Source: Roseibium denhamense (lineage in GTDB: Bacteria; Pseudomonadota; Alphaproteobacteria; Rhizobiales; Stappiaceae). Taken from it: a DNA stretch of 64,000 nt. This document shows, one piece after another, positions 1 to 9,291 of the stretch. A program made the translations under genes and the position numbers. The DNA lies in assembly GCF_009711415.1 (NCBI RefSeq), contig NZ_SMLZ01000116.1:3000-66999 (forward strand), written 5' to 3'. The notes beneath the pieces are model-generated. The model was not told the DNA's origin. It worked only from the letters and a program-made list of their open reading frames with translations, and did not search any database. Each line of letters begins with the position of its first letter. Within the stretch, counting starts at the first letter, position 1.

Positions 1-1377
1 GCCGTCGGCAACGGTGACCACACCGTTTTCGTCGACCGTGAAGCGGCTGTCATCAACCGCATAAGAGACGCTGTCTGTGACATCGCTGTCGGTTGCCAGC
101 GCGGTGATGCCGACCTGGGTGCCGGCAGAAGCATCTTCGGCAATGGTGTTGGCAGATGTATCGCTGTCGGAAACAGCCGAGACATCGGCTTCATCCACGT
201 CGGAGACCGCGAGCGAATAGGTTTGTGCCGAGCTAGACCCGTCGGATGATGTCGCTGTGACGGTCAAGGAAATTGCGGATTCAGTTTCCGCATCAAAAAC
301 AGCCCCTTCAGCGACAGTCACAATCCCGTTTGCGTCAATCTCAAAGCGGGGATCGTCAACCGAATACGTGACCGTATCGGTAACGTCCTGATCCATTGCA
401 AATGCTGTGATACCGACATTGCTGCCGGCCGCTGTGTCTTCGGACAGACCATTGTTTGCCGCATCGGTATCGGCCACCTGTGTGACCGCAAATTCGTTGG
501 CGTCCTGAATCGTTATCGTGAAGGTTTCGGTTTGCGTTGCCCCGTCAGAGGCCGTTGCCAGGACCTGGATTGAATGGCTGCCTGCGGTTTCCGCATCCAG
601 TTCACCCGCGACGGTTACGACACCTGTCACAGGGTCGATTGAAAACAGGCCGTTGGAATCGTCAACCAGGCTGTAGGAAACGGTCGTTCCTTCCGTGACG
701 GGCGCAGACGCCGTTATCCCAGTGTCCGATCCGATACCGGCTGCTTCGGAAACAGTGTTATCGGTCTCGTCTGTGTCGGTGACCGCGCCAATATCCGATG
801 AGATAGGGCCGGAGGGAACGTCATCGTCTGACGGAGTTTCCAGGCCGCCGGTTTGGAGCGCGCCGGACGGCTGGCCATCCTGGTCTGTGCTGCGGCTCTC
901 AATGCCCGGGGCGTCAGGGGTGCTGGTTGCGCCAAGCTCGTTCAAGCTGCGGCTGCTGTTCGAAGCTGGGTCTGATCCGGACGTAGTGTCGACACCCGCG
1001 CCGCCGGAAAGAGCGGTCTCGGCTGTTGTCCCGGCGGGCTGGTCATTTGCCTCGCTGGTGGTCTGCAAACGGTTTTCAGCGCGGCCCTCTTCGCTGCTGT
1101 CTGCGGCGGCTTCAGCTCCTTCAACAGCGCCTGTTGTCTGCTCAATCAGGCCATCAAACTCGGTTTTTTCGTCACTTCCAAGATGCAGGTTGGCGTTTAC
1201 CTGCTCCATGGAATCGCCCATGTCCTGGTCCAGATGATAGTCGTGCGCCCGCTGAAGTTGCGGGTCACGGCTATCTAGCAACGCAGATTGAAGATAGCTG
1301 TCCGACGACAGCGTGGTCCGGGACTCCGGTCCTGCTGTTTCTGAGTCGGTTTTTTTGGTATCTGTGTCTTCGGCCAT
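1..1377 (-). CDS. Giant cadherin-repeat surface/adhesin protein, N-terminal part (runs off left edge)
   Basis: The minus-strand frame is open from an ATG at 1377 to the window edge, giving at least 459 residues. Residues 1-190 are an acidic, Ser/Thr/Gly-rich low-complexity leader with no signal peptide (starts MAEDTDTKKTDSE). From about residue 192, units of about 100 residues repeat, each with a segment like NTVSEAAGIGSDTGITA, then TYSVDDPRFEIDANGIVTV and TVTATSSDG, which are typical of cadherin-like/VCBS-type domains in RTX-style adhesins. Family knowledge: such proteins are exported by type I secretion through a C-terminal signal (outside the window). Two ABC exporter genes start 185 bp away on the other strand and are the likely exporter. 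The total length and the calcium-binding C-terminus cannot be seen. Confidence 0.85.
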   Translation of the reverse strand, partial: MAEDTDTKKTDSETAGPESRTTLSSDSYLQSALLDSRDPQLQRAHDYHLDQDMGDSMEQVNANLHLGSDEKTEFDGLIEQTTGAVEGAEAAADSSEEGRAENRLQTTSEANDQPAGTTAETALSGGAGVDTTSGSDPASNSSRSLNELGATSTPDAPGIESRSTDQDGQPSGALQTGGLETPSDDDVPSGPISSDIGAVTDTDETDNTVSEAAGIGSDTGITASAPVTEGTTVSYSLVDDSNGLFSIDPVTGVVTVAGELDAETAGSHSIQVLATASDGATQTETFTITIQDANEFAVTQVADTDAANNGLSEDTAAGSNVGITAFAMDQDVTDTVTYSVDDPRFEIDANGIVTVAEGAVFDAETESAISLTVTATSSDGSSSAQTYSLAVSDVDEADVSAVSDSDTSANTIAEDASAGTQVGITALATDSDVTDSVSYAVDDSRFTVDENGVVTVADG

Positions 1378-1562
1378 AAGGGTCGGGCTTTACGTAGTTG
1401 TCGACCTTGCCACATGGCGGCGAGTGGCCTTAACAAAAGGCAAAAAACGCCGAGAAAACTGGATGTTATTTCTAATAAAATCGATGAAAGAGCAGCTAGG
1501 GTAAACGCTTTTTAAACCGGAACTGTTCAGGTTTAACGAGTGCGCAACAGTTCGGCTGACGA

Positions 1563-3296
1563 ATGTTTAAAACTGGTCTTTCTTCTTTCTTTCTTCCCAA
1601 GCTGCGTCTCGCGCATTCGCCGAGCGGGCAACAGATTGCGTCTCCGTCCTTGCCGAAGGAAGTCGTTGCCGGGTCCATTTTCGCCAATATCCTTGGGTTG
1701 GCGATGCCGCTCGCGATTTTGCAAGTGTATGACCGTGTGCTCCCGAATGCTTCAACCGACACGCTTTTGGTTCTGATCTTGTGCGTTGTGGCGGTGCTTA
1801 TCGCGGATGCCCTCATCAAGATCGCCCGGGTCGCTGTTGTGAGTCGGATGGGGGCCGGATTTAATCACCAGGCGCACCTGGAATTGTTCCGCCGCGTTCT
1901 GGATGCCGATCCGGATCGCTTCTCCGCAACACCCGTTTCCGTCCAGGTGCATCAACTGCGGGCGCTGCAGTCCGTTTCTGATCATTATGGTGACCAGAGC
2001 CGGCTTCTTGCCATTGATTTGCCGGCCAGCGGAATTTTTCTCGCTGTGCTCGTGTTTATCGGTGGGCCGCTTGCTCTTGTGCCGGTATTTCTGCTGGGAC
2101 TTTTCATGTTGTTCGCCTTGAAGCGGAACAAGGTGCTTCAAAAGGTCGTCTCCGACCGGGCGGATCATGATGACCGGAAGTCCGATTTCGTCCTGGAGGT
2201 GCTCTCCGGCGCAAAAACCGTTAAGGCCCTGGCGATGGAAGCCTTGATGATGCGCCGTTTCGAGCGGCTGCAGAAGACAACAGCAAGGCTCAGTGCGCGC
2301 TACATGAAACTGTCCAGTGACGCACGGGACGGATCTTCCTTGTTTGGAACCTTGACCACGGTCTGCGTGGTGCTCGTCGGGGCAGGGATGGTGATCCAGG
2401 GCCAGTTCAGCATCGGCGGCGTGGCAGCCGCTACGCTGTTGTCAGGGCAATTCATTCAGCCGTTTTTGCGCGCTATCAATCAGTGGACCGATATGGAGCG
2501 GTTGAAACACGATTTTCAGCAGGTCAACACCTTGTTCGAATTGCCTGCGCTTGAGGAAAAAGCACCGTTCCATGACGACATCGACGGATCGATCAGTCTG
2601 GTCAATGTTTCGCTGAGACGGGAAGGGCAGACGGAGCCAGTCTTCGATAACATCAACCTGAATGTCAGGGCAGGGCAGTTCATCGCATTTAAGGGAGCGG
2701 ATGGCAGCGGCAAATCAACGCTCATGAAACTTCTGACCGGTGAAGTTGCTCCCACTGACGGCCAGGTGCTGATCGGCGGCATTGATTATGCGGGTCCCCA
2801 TCATCATGCGCTCCGCCGTTCTGTTGCGTATGTCGACAGCCAGGCGGCGGTCTTCAATGGAACCATTCTTGAAAACATCACCATGTTCGGTGCGGTGTCT
2901 GACATTGCGCATGCCCGGATGGCGGCCCAATTGATTGGTCTGGAAAAAGAAATTCATCTGCTTCCCCGTGGATATGAAACCATGCTGGGAGCAGATCTCG
3001 GTGGCAAGATTCCGACATCGACACTGCAACGGGTTGGCATTGCGCGCGCGCTGGCGGGCGAGCCGCGGATTTTGATCCTGGATGAAGCCAACGCCTCGTT
3101 GGACCAGGAGGCTGAGCGGGGCCTGTTTGACGCGCTTCAAAAACTCAAAGGGCATTTGACGGTCGTTATCATCAGCCACCGTCCGTCGATGCTTGCGATC
3201 GCCGATAAGCAATATGAGCTGGCGGGCGGAACTGCTCATGAAGTTCCAAAAGCGGGCGGGCCCGCCAAAACGGCCGCAGTCGGGTTGAGCGCATGA
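1563..3296 (+). CDS. Type I secretion-style ABC transporter permease/ATPase, first subunit
   Basis: A 577-residue ABC exporter half-transporter: a membrane domain in about residues 30-310, then an ATPase domain. Visible motifs are Walker A GADGSGKST (about residue 378), Walker B ILILDEANASLD (about 502) with the catalytic Glu present, and the H-loop His in SHRPS. The signature motif is not LSGGQ but IPTSTLQR, and the Q-loop glutamine is replaced (YVDSQAAVF). There is no N-terminal peptidase domain. The gene overlaps the next one by 4 bp (ATGA), so the two are co-translated and probably form a heterodimer in the inner membrane. Divergence from the cadherin gene suggests it exports that protein. 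No HlyD-type adaptor is seen nearby. Confidence 0.85.
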   Translation: MFKTGLSSFFLPKLRLAHSPSGQQIASPSLPKEVVAGSIFANILGLAMPLAILQVYDRVLPNASTDTLLVLILCVVAVLIADALIKIARVAVVSRMGAGFNHQAHLELFRRVLDADPDRFSATPVSVQVHQLRALQSVSDHYGDQSRLLAIDLPASGIFLAVLVFIGGPLALVPVFLLGLFMLFALKRNKVLQKVVSDRADHDDRKSDFVLEVLSGAKTVKALAMEALMMRRFERLQKTTARLSARYMKLSSDARDGSSLFGTLTTVCVVLVGAGMVIQGQFSIGGVAAATLLSGQFIQPFLRAINQWTDMERLKHDFQQVNTLFELPALEEKAPFHDDIDGSISLVNVSLRREGQTEPVFDNINLNVRAGQFIAFKGADGSGKSTLMKLLTGEVAPTDGQVLIGGIDYAGPHHHALRRSVAYVDSQAAVFNGTILENITMFGAVSDIAHARMAAQLIGLEKEIHLLPRGYETMLGADLGGKIPTSTLQRVGIARALAGEPRILILDEANASLDQEAERGLFDALQKLKGHLTVVIISHRPSMLAIADKQYELAGGTAHEVPKAGGPAKTAAVGLSA

Positions 3297-5515
3297 CCCG
3301 GATGCTTTTCGACCTTCCGAACCGGCCAGACGGGCAGGCCCATGAAACGCGAAGTTGGTCGGATCTGTCCGCCGATGCGGGGTCCAGCTGGGAGACGTGG
3401 CGCAGCGCCACCCGCCGGGATGGCGAGCTGACTGCCGCAGAAGCCTGCCTTGAGCCCCTATTGCGGGAAATGCGCTGGATGGGCAACGACCGTCTTTTGT
3501 TCGAGGCGCTGCCGCATTTTGATCCGATCGAAAGCCTTCAAGACCTTAGAGCTGTCCTGTCACGTTTGAATATCGTGACCACTGCAATGCTGATCGGCGG
3601 CCGGGAGTTGACCCAGGCCCAGCTTCCCTGCCTCAGGATTACCGGAGATGACACGCAGGTGCTCGTAAGCAGGACAGCTGAGGGGGAAGTGCGTGCGTAT
3701 TCCGGAAAAGAGCGCGGTGCGATCATCCTGAGCGTCAAGGACATCAAACGCAGCGAGCTTTTCTCTGTCCGGGAAGAGAGTGAGCCGGAGGCGGCAAATC
3801 CAGGAAAGCGCAGCTGGTTTTCGCAAGTGTGGAGACAATTTCGCACCAGTGTTCTGTCCATTCTGGCCATGGGATTCTTCCTGAACCTCTTGGCGCTTGG
3901 TCCCCCCCTGTTCATCATGGCGATTTACGACCGGGCCATGGGCGCAAAGTCCTACAGCGTGTTGCTTACCCTTGGTATTGGAATTGCCATAATCGTTTTG
4001 ACAGAAATTGCCCTCCGGCGGACGAAATCACATCTGCAGGCCTATCTCGGCGGGCGGGTGGATTCAATCGTCGGCAACAAGACGTTCGAACGTATTCTTC
4101 ATTTGCCGTATTCGATGCTGTCAGAGGCTCCTATCGGCACACAGGTCATGCGCCTGCGCTATTTCGATAGTGTCCGGGATATTTTTCAAAGCGCATTGTT
4201 CAACGCGATTGTCGACATTCCATTCTCTGTGATTTTCATTACCGCGATCTTTCTGATCGGCGGAGCGGTTGCGCTGCCGCCTTTGGCCCTGCTTGCGATC
4301 TATGGACTAATGGCGGTCTACGTTCTGCCGAAAGTTCAAAGGGAGGTTCAGGCGGTTGGCGAGCAAAAGTCCAAGCTCAATGGTTTCATGATCGAGACTT
4401 TCCGGAACCAGCGTGCCCTGCGGAACTTGTCGGCGCAGGAGACCTGGCTCGAGCGGTTTTCCGTTATGTCGGCAAGCTTTAACCGGCTCAACATTCATGC
4501 GCGGCACCTCACGCACATCTTGCAGATCGTTTCGCAAACCCTGATGACAATTTGCGGTGTTCTGGTTCTCGGCATTGGCGCGCTCAATGTGATGAACGAG
4601 CAGATGAGCATGGGAGCTCTAATCGCCACGATGGCCCTGTCATGGCGGGTTCTAAACCCCATGAATCAGGCCTTCCTGAGCATCACGCAACTCGCGCAAA
4701 GCCGCACGGTTATCGAACAGATCAACAACTTGATGCAGGTGCAGCTTGAGCGCCAGCCGGGGCATTTGCCGAAGATTACGCGCGATATTCGCGGCGATAT
4801 GAAGATCTCATCGCTTGTTCTGCGCTATCCGGGTACCACCGAGGCGGCCTTGAAAGGCATTGATTTGACGGTGAAGCAGGGAGAGATCCTTGCGATCACT
4901 GGCCCGAGCGGCTCCGGCAAAACCGCCCTGTTTCAGGCCATCACCGGACTTTTCCAGCCTCAGGTCGGCGCGATATTGTTTGATGGTCTAGATGTCCGGC
5001 AGCTGGATGCGGCGGAATGGCGGACTTCTATCGGTTATGCACCGGACGATCTTGATTTCTTTTATGGCACCGTAAAACAGAACCTTTTGCTGGCAGAGCC
5101 GGGCGCGCGGGATGAGGACCTCATCCGTGTTTGTGAGGAACTCGGGCTGCTGGAGTATCTCAATCAAAACTTCGAGGGGCTCGAGACAAGGCTGAACGGA
5201 GAGGTTCTGGGCAGGATCCCGAAAAACATGCTGCAACGGATCGTGCTTGCGCGGGCCTTGATCAAGGACGCGCCGCTATACCTGTTCGATAACCCTGGCA
5301 CGCATCTCGACTTTGAGGGCGACCAGCAGTTCATGACAAAGCTGAGGGCGCTGCGGGGCCAGGCAACTGTCATCATGAGCACACAGCGTCCGAGCCATAT
5401 GAAGATTGCCGACCGGGTGGTTGTCATGAAAGCCGGTCAGATCGCGATGGCGGGGACACCTGACCAAGTGATCCCGGCCCTTATGGGACAGCCCCGCCAA
5501 GCCAAGGCAGGCTAG
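3293..5515 (+). CDS. Type I secretion-style ABC transporter permease/ATPase, second (degenerate) subunit
   Basis: A 740-residue ABC exporter subunit. It has an N-terminal extension of about 180 residues (a possible C39-like or adaptor-contact domain without obvious catalytic residues), a membrane domain at about 185-480, then an ATPase domain. Walker A GPSGSGKTA is intact (about 537). The Walker B segment reads LYLFDNPGTHLD, so the catalytic Glu is Asn. The H-loop reads STQRPS, so His is Gln. The signature is IPKNMLQR instead of LSGGQ. This ATPase site should hydrolyse ATP poorly, and the partner gene upstream (4-bp overlap) carries the intact Glu and His. The pair therefore looks like an asymmetric heterodimeric exporter for the adjacent giant protein. 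Confidence 0.85.
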   Translation: MTRMLFDLPNRPDGQAHETRSWSDLSADAGSSWETWRSATRRDGELTAAEACLEPLLREMRWMGNDRLLFEALPHFDPIESLQDLRAVLSRLNIVTTAMLIGGRELTQAQLPCLRITGDDTQVLVSRTAEGEVRAYSGKERGAIILSVKDIKRSELFSVREESEPEAANPGKRSWFSQVWRQFRTSVLSILAMGFFLNLLALGPPLFIMAIYDRAMGAKSYSVLLTLGIGIAIIVLTEIALRRTKSHLQAYLGGRVDSIVGNKTFERILHLPYSMLSEAPIGTQVMRLRYFDSVRDIFQSALFNAIVDIPFSVIFITAIFLIGGAVALPPLALLAIYGLMAVYVLPKVQREVQAVGEQKSKLNGFMIETFRNQRALRNLSAQETWLERFSVMSASFNRLNIHARHLTHILQIVSQTLMTICGVLVLGIGALNVMNEQMSMGALIATMALSWRVLNPMNQAFLSITQLAQSRTVIEQINNLMQVQLERQPGHLPKITRDIRGDMKISSLVLRYPGTTEAALKGIDLTVKQGEILAITGPSGSGKTALFQAITGLFQPQVGAILFDGLDVRQLDAAEWRTSIGYAPDDLDFFYGTVKQNLLLAEPGARDEDLIRVCEELGLLEYLNQNFEGLETRLNGEVLGRIPKNMLQRIVLARALIKDAPLYLFDNPGTHLDFEGDQQFMTKLRALRGQATVIMSTQRPSHMKIADRVVVMKAGQIAMAGTPDQVIPALMGQPRQAKAG

Positions 5516-5724
5516 CTCCTTCAGGAGACGCGGCCGCGCCTCAACTGCGGGTCCCGCCGCCTGCGCGGAACTCATGGAATTCCAGGCGCGGTTTCGGCAA
5601 ATCGTGCTCCCAATTGTTGACATTCGGCCCTTCCATTCTCTAGTCCCTTACCACGCCCGGCCTTACATAAGGGTGCGGAGGGCGGTTCATATCTGGAGCG
5701 CTCTGAGGAAAAACTGCAGGGATC

Positions 5725-6825
5725 ATGATGATTGAGACACCCTACTACCTGATCGACAAGGCACGGCTTCAGACGAACATGGAGCGGATAGCCGAGGTTC
5801 GAGAGCGTTCCGGCGCCAAAGCACTCCTGGCCCTGAAGTGCTTTGCGACATGGTGCGTGTTCGACTTCATGCGCGATTACATGGATGGCACGACGTCTTC
5901 GTCCCTCAACGAGGTGCGGCTTGGCAATGAGCGGTTCGGCAAGGAAACCCACGCTTATTCCGTCGCTTATGCGGATCATGAGATCGACGAGGTCGTATCT
6001 CATGCGGACAAGATCATTTTCAACTCAATCAGCCAGCTGGAACGCTTCGGGGACAGGGCGTCCGGTATCATCCGCGGGCTGCGCCTGAACCCGCAGGTCA
6101 GCTCCTCGACCTTTGACCTGGCAGACCCCGCCCGTCCATTTTCCAGGCTGGGAGAGTGGGACATCAACAAGATTGAACCGGTCATGGACCGGGTGAACGG
6201 CTTCATGATCCACAACAACTGCGAGAACGGGGATTTCGAGCTGTTCGACAAGATGCTGGGGCAAATCGAAGACACGTTTGGTAGCCTGCTGAAGAAGGCA
6301 GAATGGGTCAGCCTCGGCGGCGGGATCCATTTTACCGGCGACGGCTATCCGGTCGACCGCTTTTCGGACCGGCTCAAAGCCTTTTCCGATAGTTTCGGCG
6401 TTCAGGTTTACCTGGAGCCGGGCGAAGCTTCGATTACCAAATCGACCACGCTCGAGACGACTGTCCTGGACACGCTCTACAATGGGAAGCACCTTGCCAT
6501 CGTGGATTCGTCCATTGAGGCCCATATGCTTGATCTTCTGATTTACCGGGAGACGGCAAAGGTCGAGCCGAACAACGGCACGCACCGCTACATGGTGTGC
6601 GGGAAATCCTGCCTTGCCGGGGACATTTTCGGCGAATTCGATTTTCCGGAAGAATTGAAGATCGGTGACCGTGTTTCCATGCAGGACGCCGCCGGATACA
6701 CAATGGTCAAGAAGAACTGGTTCAACGGTGTCCGCATGCCGGCAATCGCCGTGAAGGAACTGGACGGCAGCGTAAACGTTGTCCGTGAGTTCACATATGA
6801 CGACTTCGAGGGCAGTTTGTCCTGA
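5725..6825 (+). CDS. nspC: Carboxynorspermidine/carboxyspermidine decarboxylase
   Basis: A 366-residue PLP enzyme of the alanine racemase/ornithine decarboxylase fold (type III). It decarboxylates carboxynorspermidine or carboxyspermidine, the last step of polyamine synthesis from aspartate semialdehyde. Visible features are the PLP lysine in LLALKCFA (K38), the glycine-rich WVSLGGGIHF, the phosphate-site YLEPGEA, and CGKSCLAGD near the active-site Cys/Asp. Length matches the family. Two ATGs occur in tandem at 5725 and 5728, and I use the first. The dehydrogenase that makes its substrate follows 62 bp downstream on the same strand, so the two form an operon. In alphaproteobacteria this route usually makes spermidine from putrescine. 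Confidence 0.92.
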   Translation: MMIETPYYLIDKARLQTNMERIAEVRERSGAKALLALKCFATWCVFDFMRDYMDGTTSSSLNEVRLGNERFGKETHAYSVAYADHEIDEVVSHADKIIFNSISQLERFGDRASGIIRGLRLNPQVSSSTFDLADPARPFSRLGEWDINKIEPVMDRVNGFMIHNNCENGDFELFDKMLGQIEDTFGSLLKKAEWVSLGGGIHFTGDGYPVDRFSDRLKAFSDSFGVQVYLEPGEASITKSTTLETTVLDTLYNGKHLAIVDSSIEAHMLDLLIYRETAKVEPNNGTHRYMVCGKSCLAGDIFGEFDFPEELKIGDRVSMQDAAGYTMVKKNWFNGVRMPAIAVKELDGSVNVVREFTYDDFEGSLS

Positions 6826-6887
6826 CGCTGCAAAGCTGCAGTCAATCCTAAACACCCCCCAAACCTCCAAGGAAGGCTTAGGAACTT

Positions 6888-8126
6888 ATGAAAAAAAACG
6901 TTCTCATCATCGGCGCCGGTGGTGTCGCTCAGGTGGTGGCGCATAAATGCGCGCAGAACAACGATGTCCTTGGCGACATTCATATTGCCTCACGGACCAA
7001 GTCCAAGTGCGATCAGATCATTGCAACGGTGCATGACAAGAACGCCATGAAGCAGCCGGGTGTGCTGGAGGGGCATGAGCTCAATGCTCTCGATATTCAG
7101 GCAACGTGCGATCTCATCCGGAAAACGGACAGCCAGATCGTCATTAATGTCGGCACGGCCTTCTTGAACATGTCGGTCCTCAGTGCCTGTTTGGAAACCG
7201 GCGCGGCCTATATCGACACAGCCATTCACGAAGAGCCGGGCAAGATCTGCGAAACGCCGCCCTGGTACGGCAACTATGAATGGAAACGGGCCGAGGAGTG
7301 CGCCCAAAAAGGCGTCACTGCCATCCTCGGAGCCGGGTTCGACCCTGGCGTCGTGAATGCGTATGCCCGTCTGGCAAAGGACGACTATCTGGATAAGGTT
7401 ACGGACGTGGATATCGTCGATATCAACGCTGGAAGCCATAAACAGTATTTCGCGACAAATTTCGACCCGGAGATCAACTTCCGCGAATTCACGGGAACGG
7501 TCTATTCCTGGCAAGGTGGTGAATGGAAGTCCAACGCCATGTTCGAGATCGGCAAGGAATACGATTTGCCGGTCGTGGGCAAACGGATGGCCTATCTGTG
7601 CGGTCACGACGAAGTCCACTCGCTGGCGAAGAACATGGACGGCGCGGACGTCCGCTTCTGGATGGGCTTCGGGGAGCATTACATCAATGTCTTCACCGTT
7701 TTGAAGAACATCGGGCTTCTGTCAGAACAGCCGCTTCAGACGGCCGAGGGGCTGGAGGTTGTTCCGTTGAAGGTTGTCAAAGCCTGTCTGCCGGACCCGT
7801 CGTCGCTTGCGCCGGAATATGAAGGCAAGACCTGCATCGGGGACTTTGTCAAAGGCATTAAGGACGGAAAAGAGACCGAAGTCTTCATTTACAACGTTGC
7901 CGACCATGCCGAGGCTTATGCCGAAGTTGGCAGCCAGGGCATTTCCTACACGGCCGGAGTGCCCCCAGTGGCTGCGGCGATGCTGATCGCGACAGGCGAT
8001 TGGGATGTGAAGAAGATGGCAAACGTTGAAGAACTGCCGCCGCATCCGTTCCTTGGGATCTTGAACCGGATCGGCTTGCCCACACGCATCAAGGATGCGG
8101 ATGGCGACCGGGCGCTCACCTTCTGA
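6888..8126 (+). CDS. Saccharopine dehydrogenase-family carboxynorspermidine/carboxyspermidine synthase
   Basis: A 412-residue NADP-dependent reductase. An N-terminal Rossmann motif IIGAGGVAQVVAHKCA (from about residue 6) is followed by the saccharopine dehydrogenase fold, with segments AAYIDTAIHEEP and GAGFDPGVVNAYARLA. Family knowledge: this branch condenses aspartate semialdehyde with a diamine to carboxynorspermidine or carboxyspermidine, which the upstream nspC product decarboxylates. AAGGAAGG lies upstream of the ATG at 6888. A strong terminator hairpin follows at 8166, closing a two-gene operon. True lysine-pathway saccharopine dehydrogenase is less likely given the neighbour. Confidence 0.9.
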   Translation: MKKNVLIIGAGGVAQVVAHKCAQNNDVLGDIHIASRTKSKCDQIIATVHDKNAMKQPGVLEGHELNALDIQATCDLIRKTDSQIVINVGTAFLNMSVLSACLETGAAYIDTAIHEEPGKICETPPWYGNYEWKRAEECAQKGVTAILGAGFDPGVVNAYARLAKDDYLDKVTDVDIVDINAGSHKQYFATNFDPEINFREFTGTVYSWQGGEWKSNAMFEIGKEYDLPVVGKRMAYLCGHDEVHSLAKNMDGADVRFWMGFGEHYINVFTVLKNIGLLSEQPLQTAEGLEVVPLKVVKACLPDPSSLAPEYEGKTCIGDFVKGIKDGKETEVFIYNVADHAEAYAEVGSQGISYTAGVPPVAAAMLIATGDWDVKKMANVEELPPHPFLGILNRIGLPTRIKDADGDRALTF

Positions 8127-8165
8127 GTAAAACGGGGTTTTTACTCGTGCATGCAGTTAAGCTGG

Positions 8166-8191
8166 AAAGGGCGGTGTATCCGCCCTTTTTT
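8166..8191 (+). terminator. Rho-independent terminator of the polyamine operon
   Basis: AAAGGGCGG and CCGCCCTTT form a perfect stem around a TGTAT loop, followed by a T run. It lies 40 bp after the stop of the carboxynorspermidine synthase gene. Confidence 0.9.
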
Positions 8192-8279
8192 GTTGCGTGG
8201 TAAACAGGCGGTTGACGTTTCCGGAAGGCGCAGACGCGCCGGCCAAAACTCAAGGATTCTCTGGTTTTCGGGAGGGGTT

Positions 8280-8355
8280 TGGTGAGCCGACAGGGGTTCG
8301 AACCCTGGACCTACTGATTAAAAGTCAGTTGCTCTACCAGCTGAGCTATCGGCTC
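8280..8355 (-). tRNA. tRNA-Lys (UUU anticodon)
   Basis: On the minus strand the sequence folds as a 76-nt tRNA. The acceptor stem is GAGCCGA/TCGGCTC, the D arm is AGCTCAGCTGGTAGAGC, the anticodon loop is CTTTTAA (TTT, Lys), the T arm carries GGTTCGAACC, the discriminator is A, and CCA is encoded. Confidence 0.97.
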
Positions 8356-8726
8356 TCACCAAATTCTCTGGCGGGGCTGGACGCCAAAAGGGCGGCCCCG
8401 ATCAGTGGCGCTGTGTTTAGGCCGACAGCATAAACAATGCAAGGGGCAAAATCGTTTTTTTCAGAACCTGTTTTGCTGGCTCTATTTATTAAAAATATAC
8501 ATGAATAACTCTTGTGGGTAACTCAAATAAATTTAAATCAGGCAGATCGAAAACAGTGAAAAGTATTCCAATATTATGAGGGTATTGCGTAAAGTAAAAA
8601 TATTCACACGAAATTATAACATGATGTTTCCATTTTTAATGAAATAACGGTCATTCTCCTGCAAAAACTGTCAGGTAGCGCCGTAAATATTTGTATCGTA
8701 TTGTTCTTCTGCAATTGAGAGGATAC
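8356..8726. other. AT-rich gene-free spacer
   Basis: This 371-bp stretch lies between tRNA-Lys and the small gene at 8727. The part from about 8440 to 8700 is clearly AT-rich compared with its surroundings and holds no convincing reading frame. It probably contains the promoter for tRNA-Lys (minus) and for the small gene (plus), but I cannot assign boxes with confidence. Confidence 0.5.
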
Positions 8727-9017
8727 ATGAAAACAACAACAGAACCACACGGCAGCTCGGTTGAGTTCGATTTTGTGAAAGGGCACATCGCCGCAACGAT
8801 GACCCTCATACACGGATTGATTGAACAAGGCCTGATTGACCGTAGTCGGCTTGATGGGTTTTTTGCAGCCTTTGTCGACGAATTGCCGCAAAACCGGGAA
8901 ACTCTCGGCCTGCGGCTGATCATCGATCAGTGGCGTCAAGGACTTCAGGACGGCAAGGCGGAAGAAGAGCTGAAGGGAAAACTCTTCGAGGTGATCAATG
9001 GTGGGCGCGCTCACTAG
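8727..9017 (+). CDS. Small hypothetical protein, 96 residues
   Basis: An in-frame ATG at 8727 follows a GAGAGGA ribosome-binding site, giving a 96-residue soluble, mostly helical and acidic protein (starts MKTTTEPHGSSVEFDFVKG). An upstream in-frame start at 8691 has no good ribosome-binding site. I see no known domain, signal peptide or membrane segment. A clear terminator follows 27 bp downstream, so it is probably a one-gene transcript. The function is unknown. Confidence 0.75.
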   Translation: MKTTTEPHGSSVEFDFVKGHIAATMTLIHGLIEQGLIDRSRLDGFFAAFVDELPQNRETLGLRLIIDQWRQGLQDGKAEEELKGKLFEVINGGRAH

Positions 9018-9043
9018 GGATCGTCCGCTCCCAAGCATCAACA

Positions 9044-9076
9044 ACGGCCCCCAAAGCGGGGCCGTGTTGTTTTTTA
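9044..9076 (+). terminator. Rho-independent terminator after the small gene at 8727
   Basis: ACGGCCCC and GGGGCCGT form a stem around CAAAGC, followed by GTTG and a run of T. Confidence 0.88.
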
Positions 9077-9233
9077 AAGTGAATTGAATACGGCACGGGG
9101 CTCAGCTCCCCATTCAAAGCCATCAAGGTGCACCGTTAACAGAAGCCAGGCGGGCGCAGTTTCATACCCGCTCATTGGCGGATGTCGTTTCTGGATCATG
9201 GAGCTTCTTGACCTTCACGTGATAGGTGTTGAT

Positions 9234-9250
9234 TGAAGCGTTTCGCTTCA
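9234..9250. repeat. Perfect inverted repeat in the TAXI gene leader
   Basis: TGAAGCG-TTT-CGCTTCA is a perfect 7-bp-arm dyad. It is followed at 9275-9290 by a second short dyad, AAGCG-AAGA-CGCTT. Both lie just before the likely start of the TAXI binding protein. They could be an operator or mRNA hairpins. Confidence 0.5.
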
Positions 9251-9291
9251 GGCGCTATGTCTCTTTAAGGAGCGCAAGCGAAGACGCTTGG

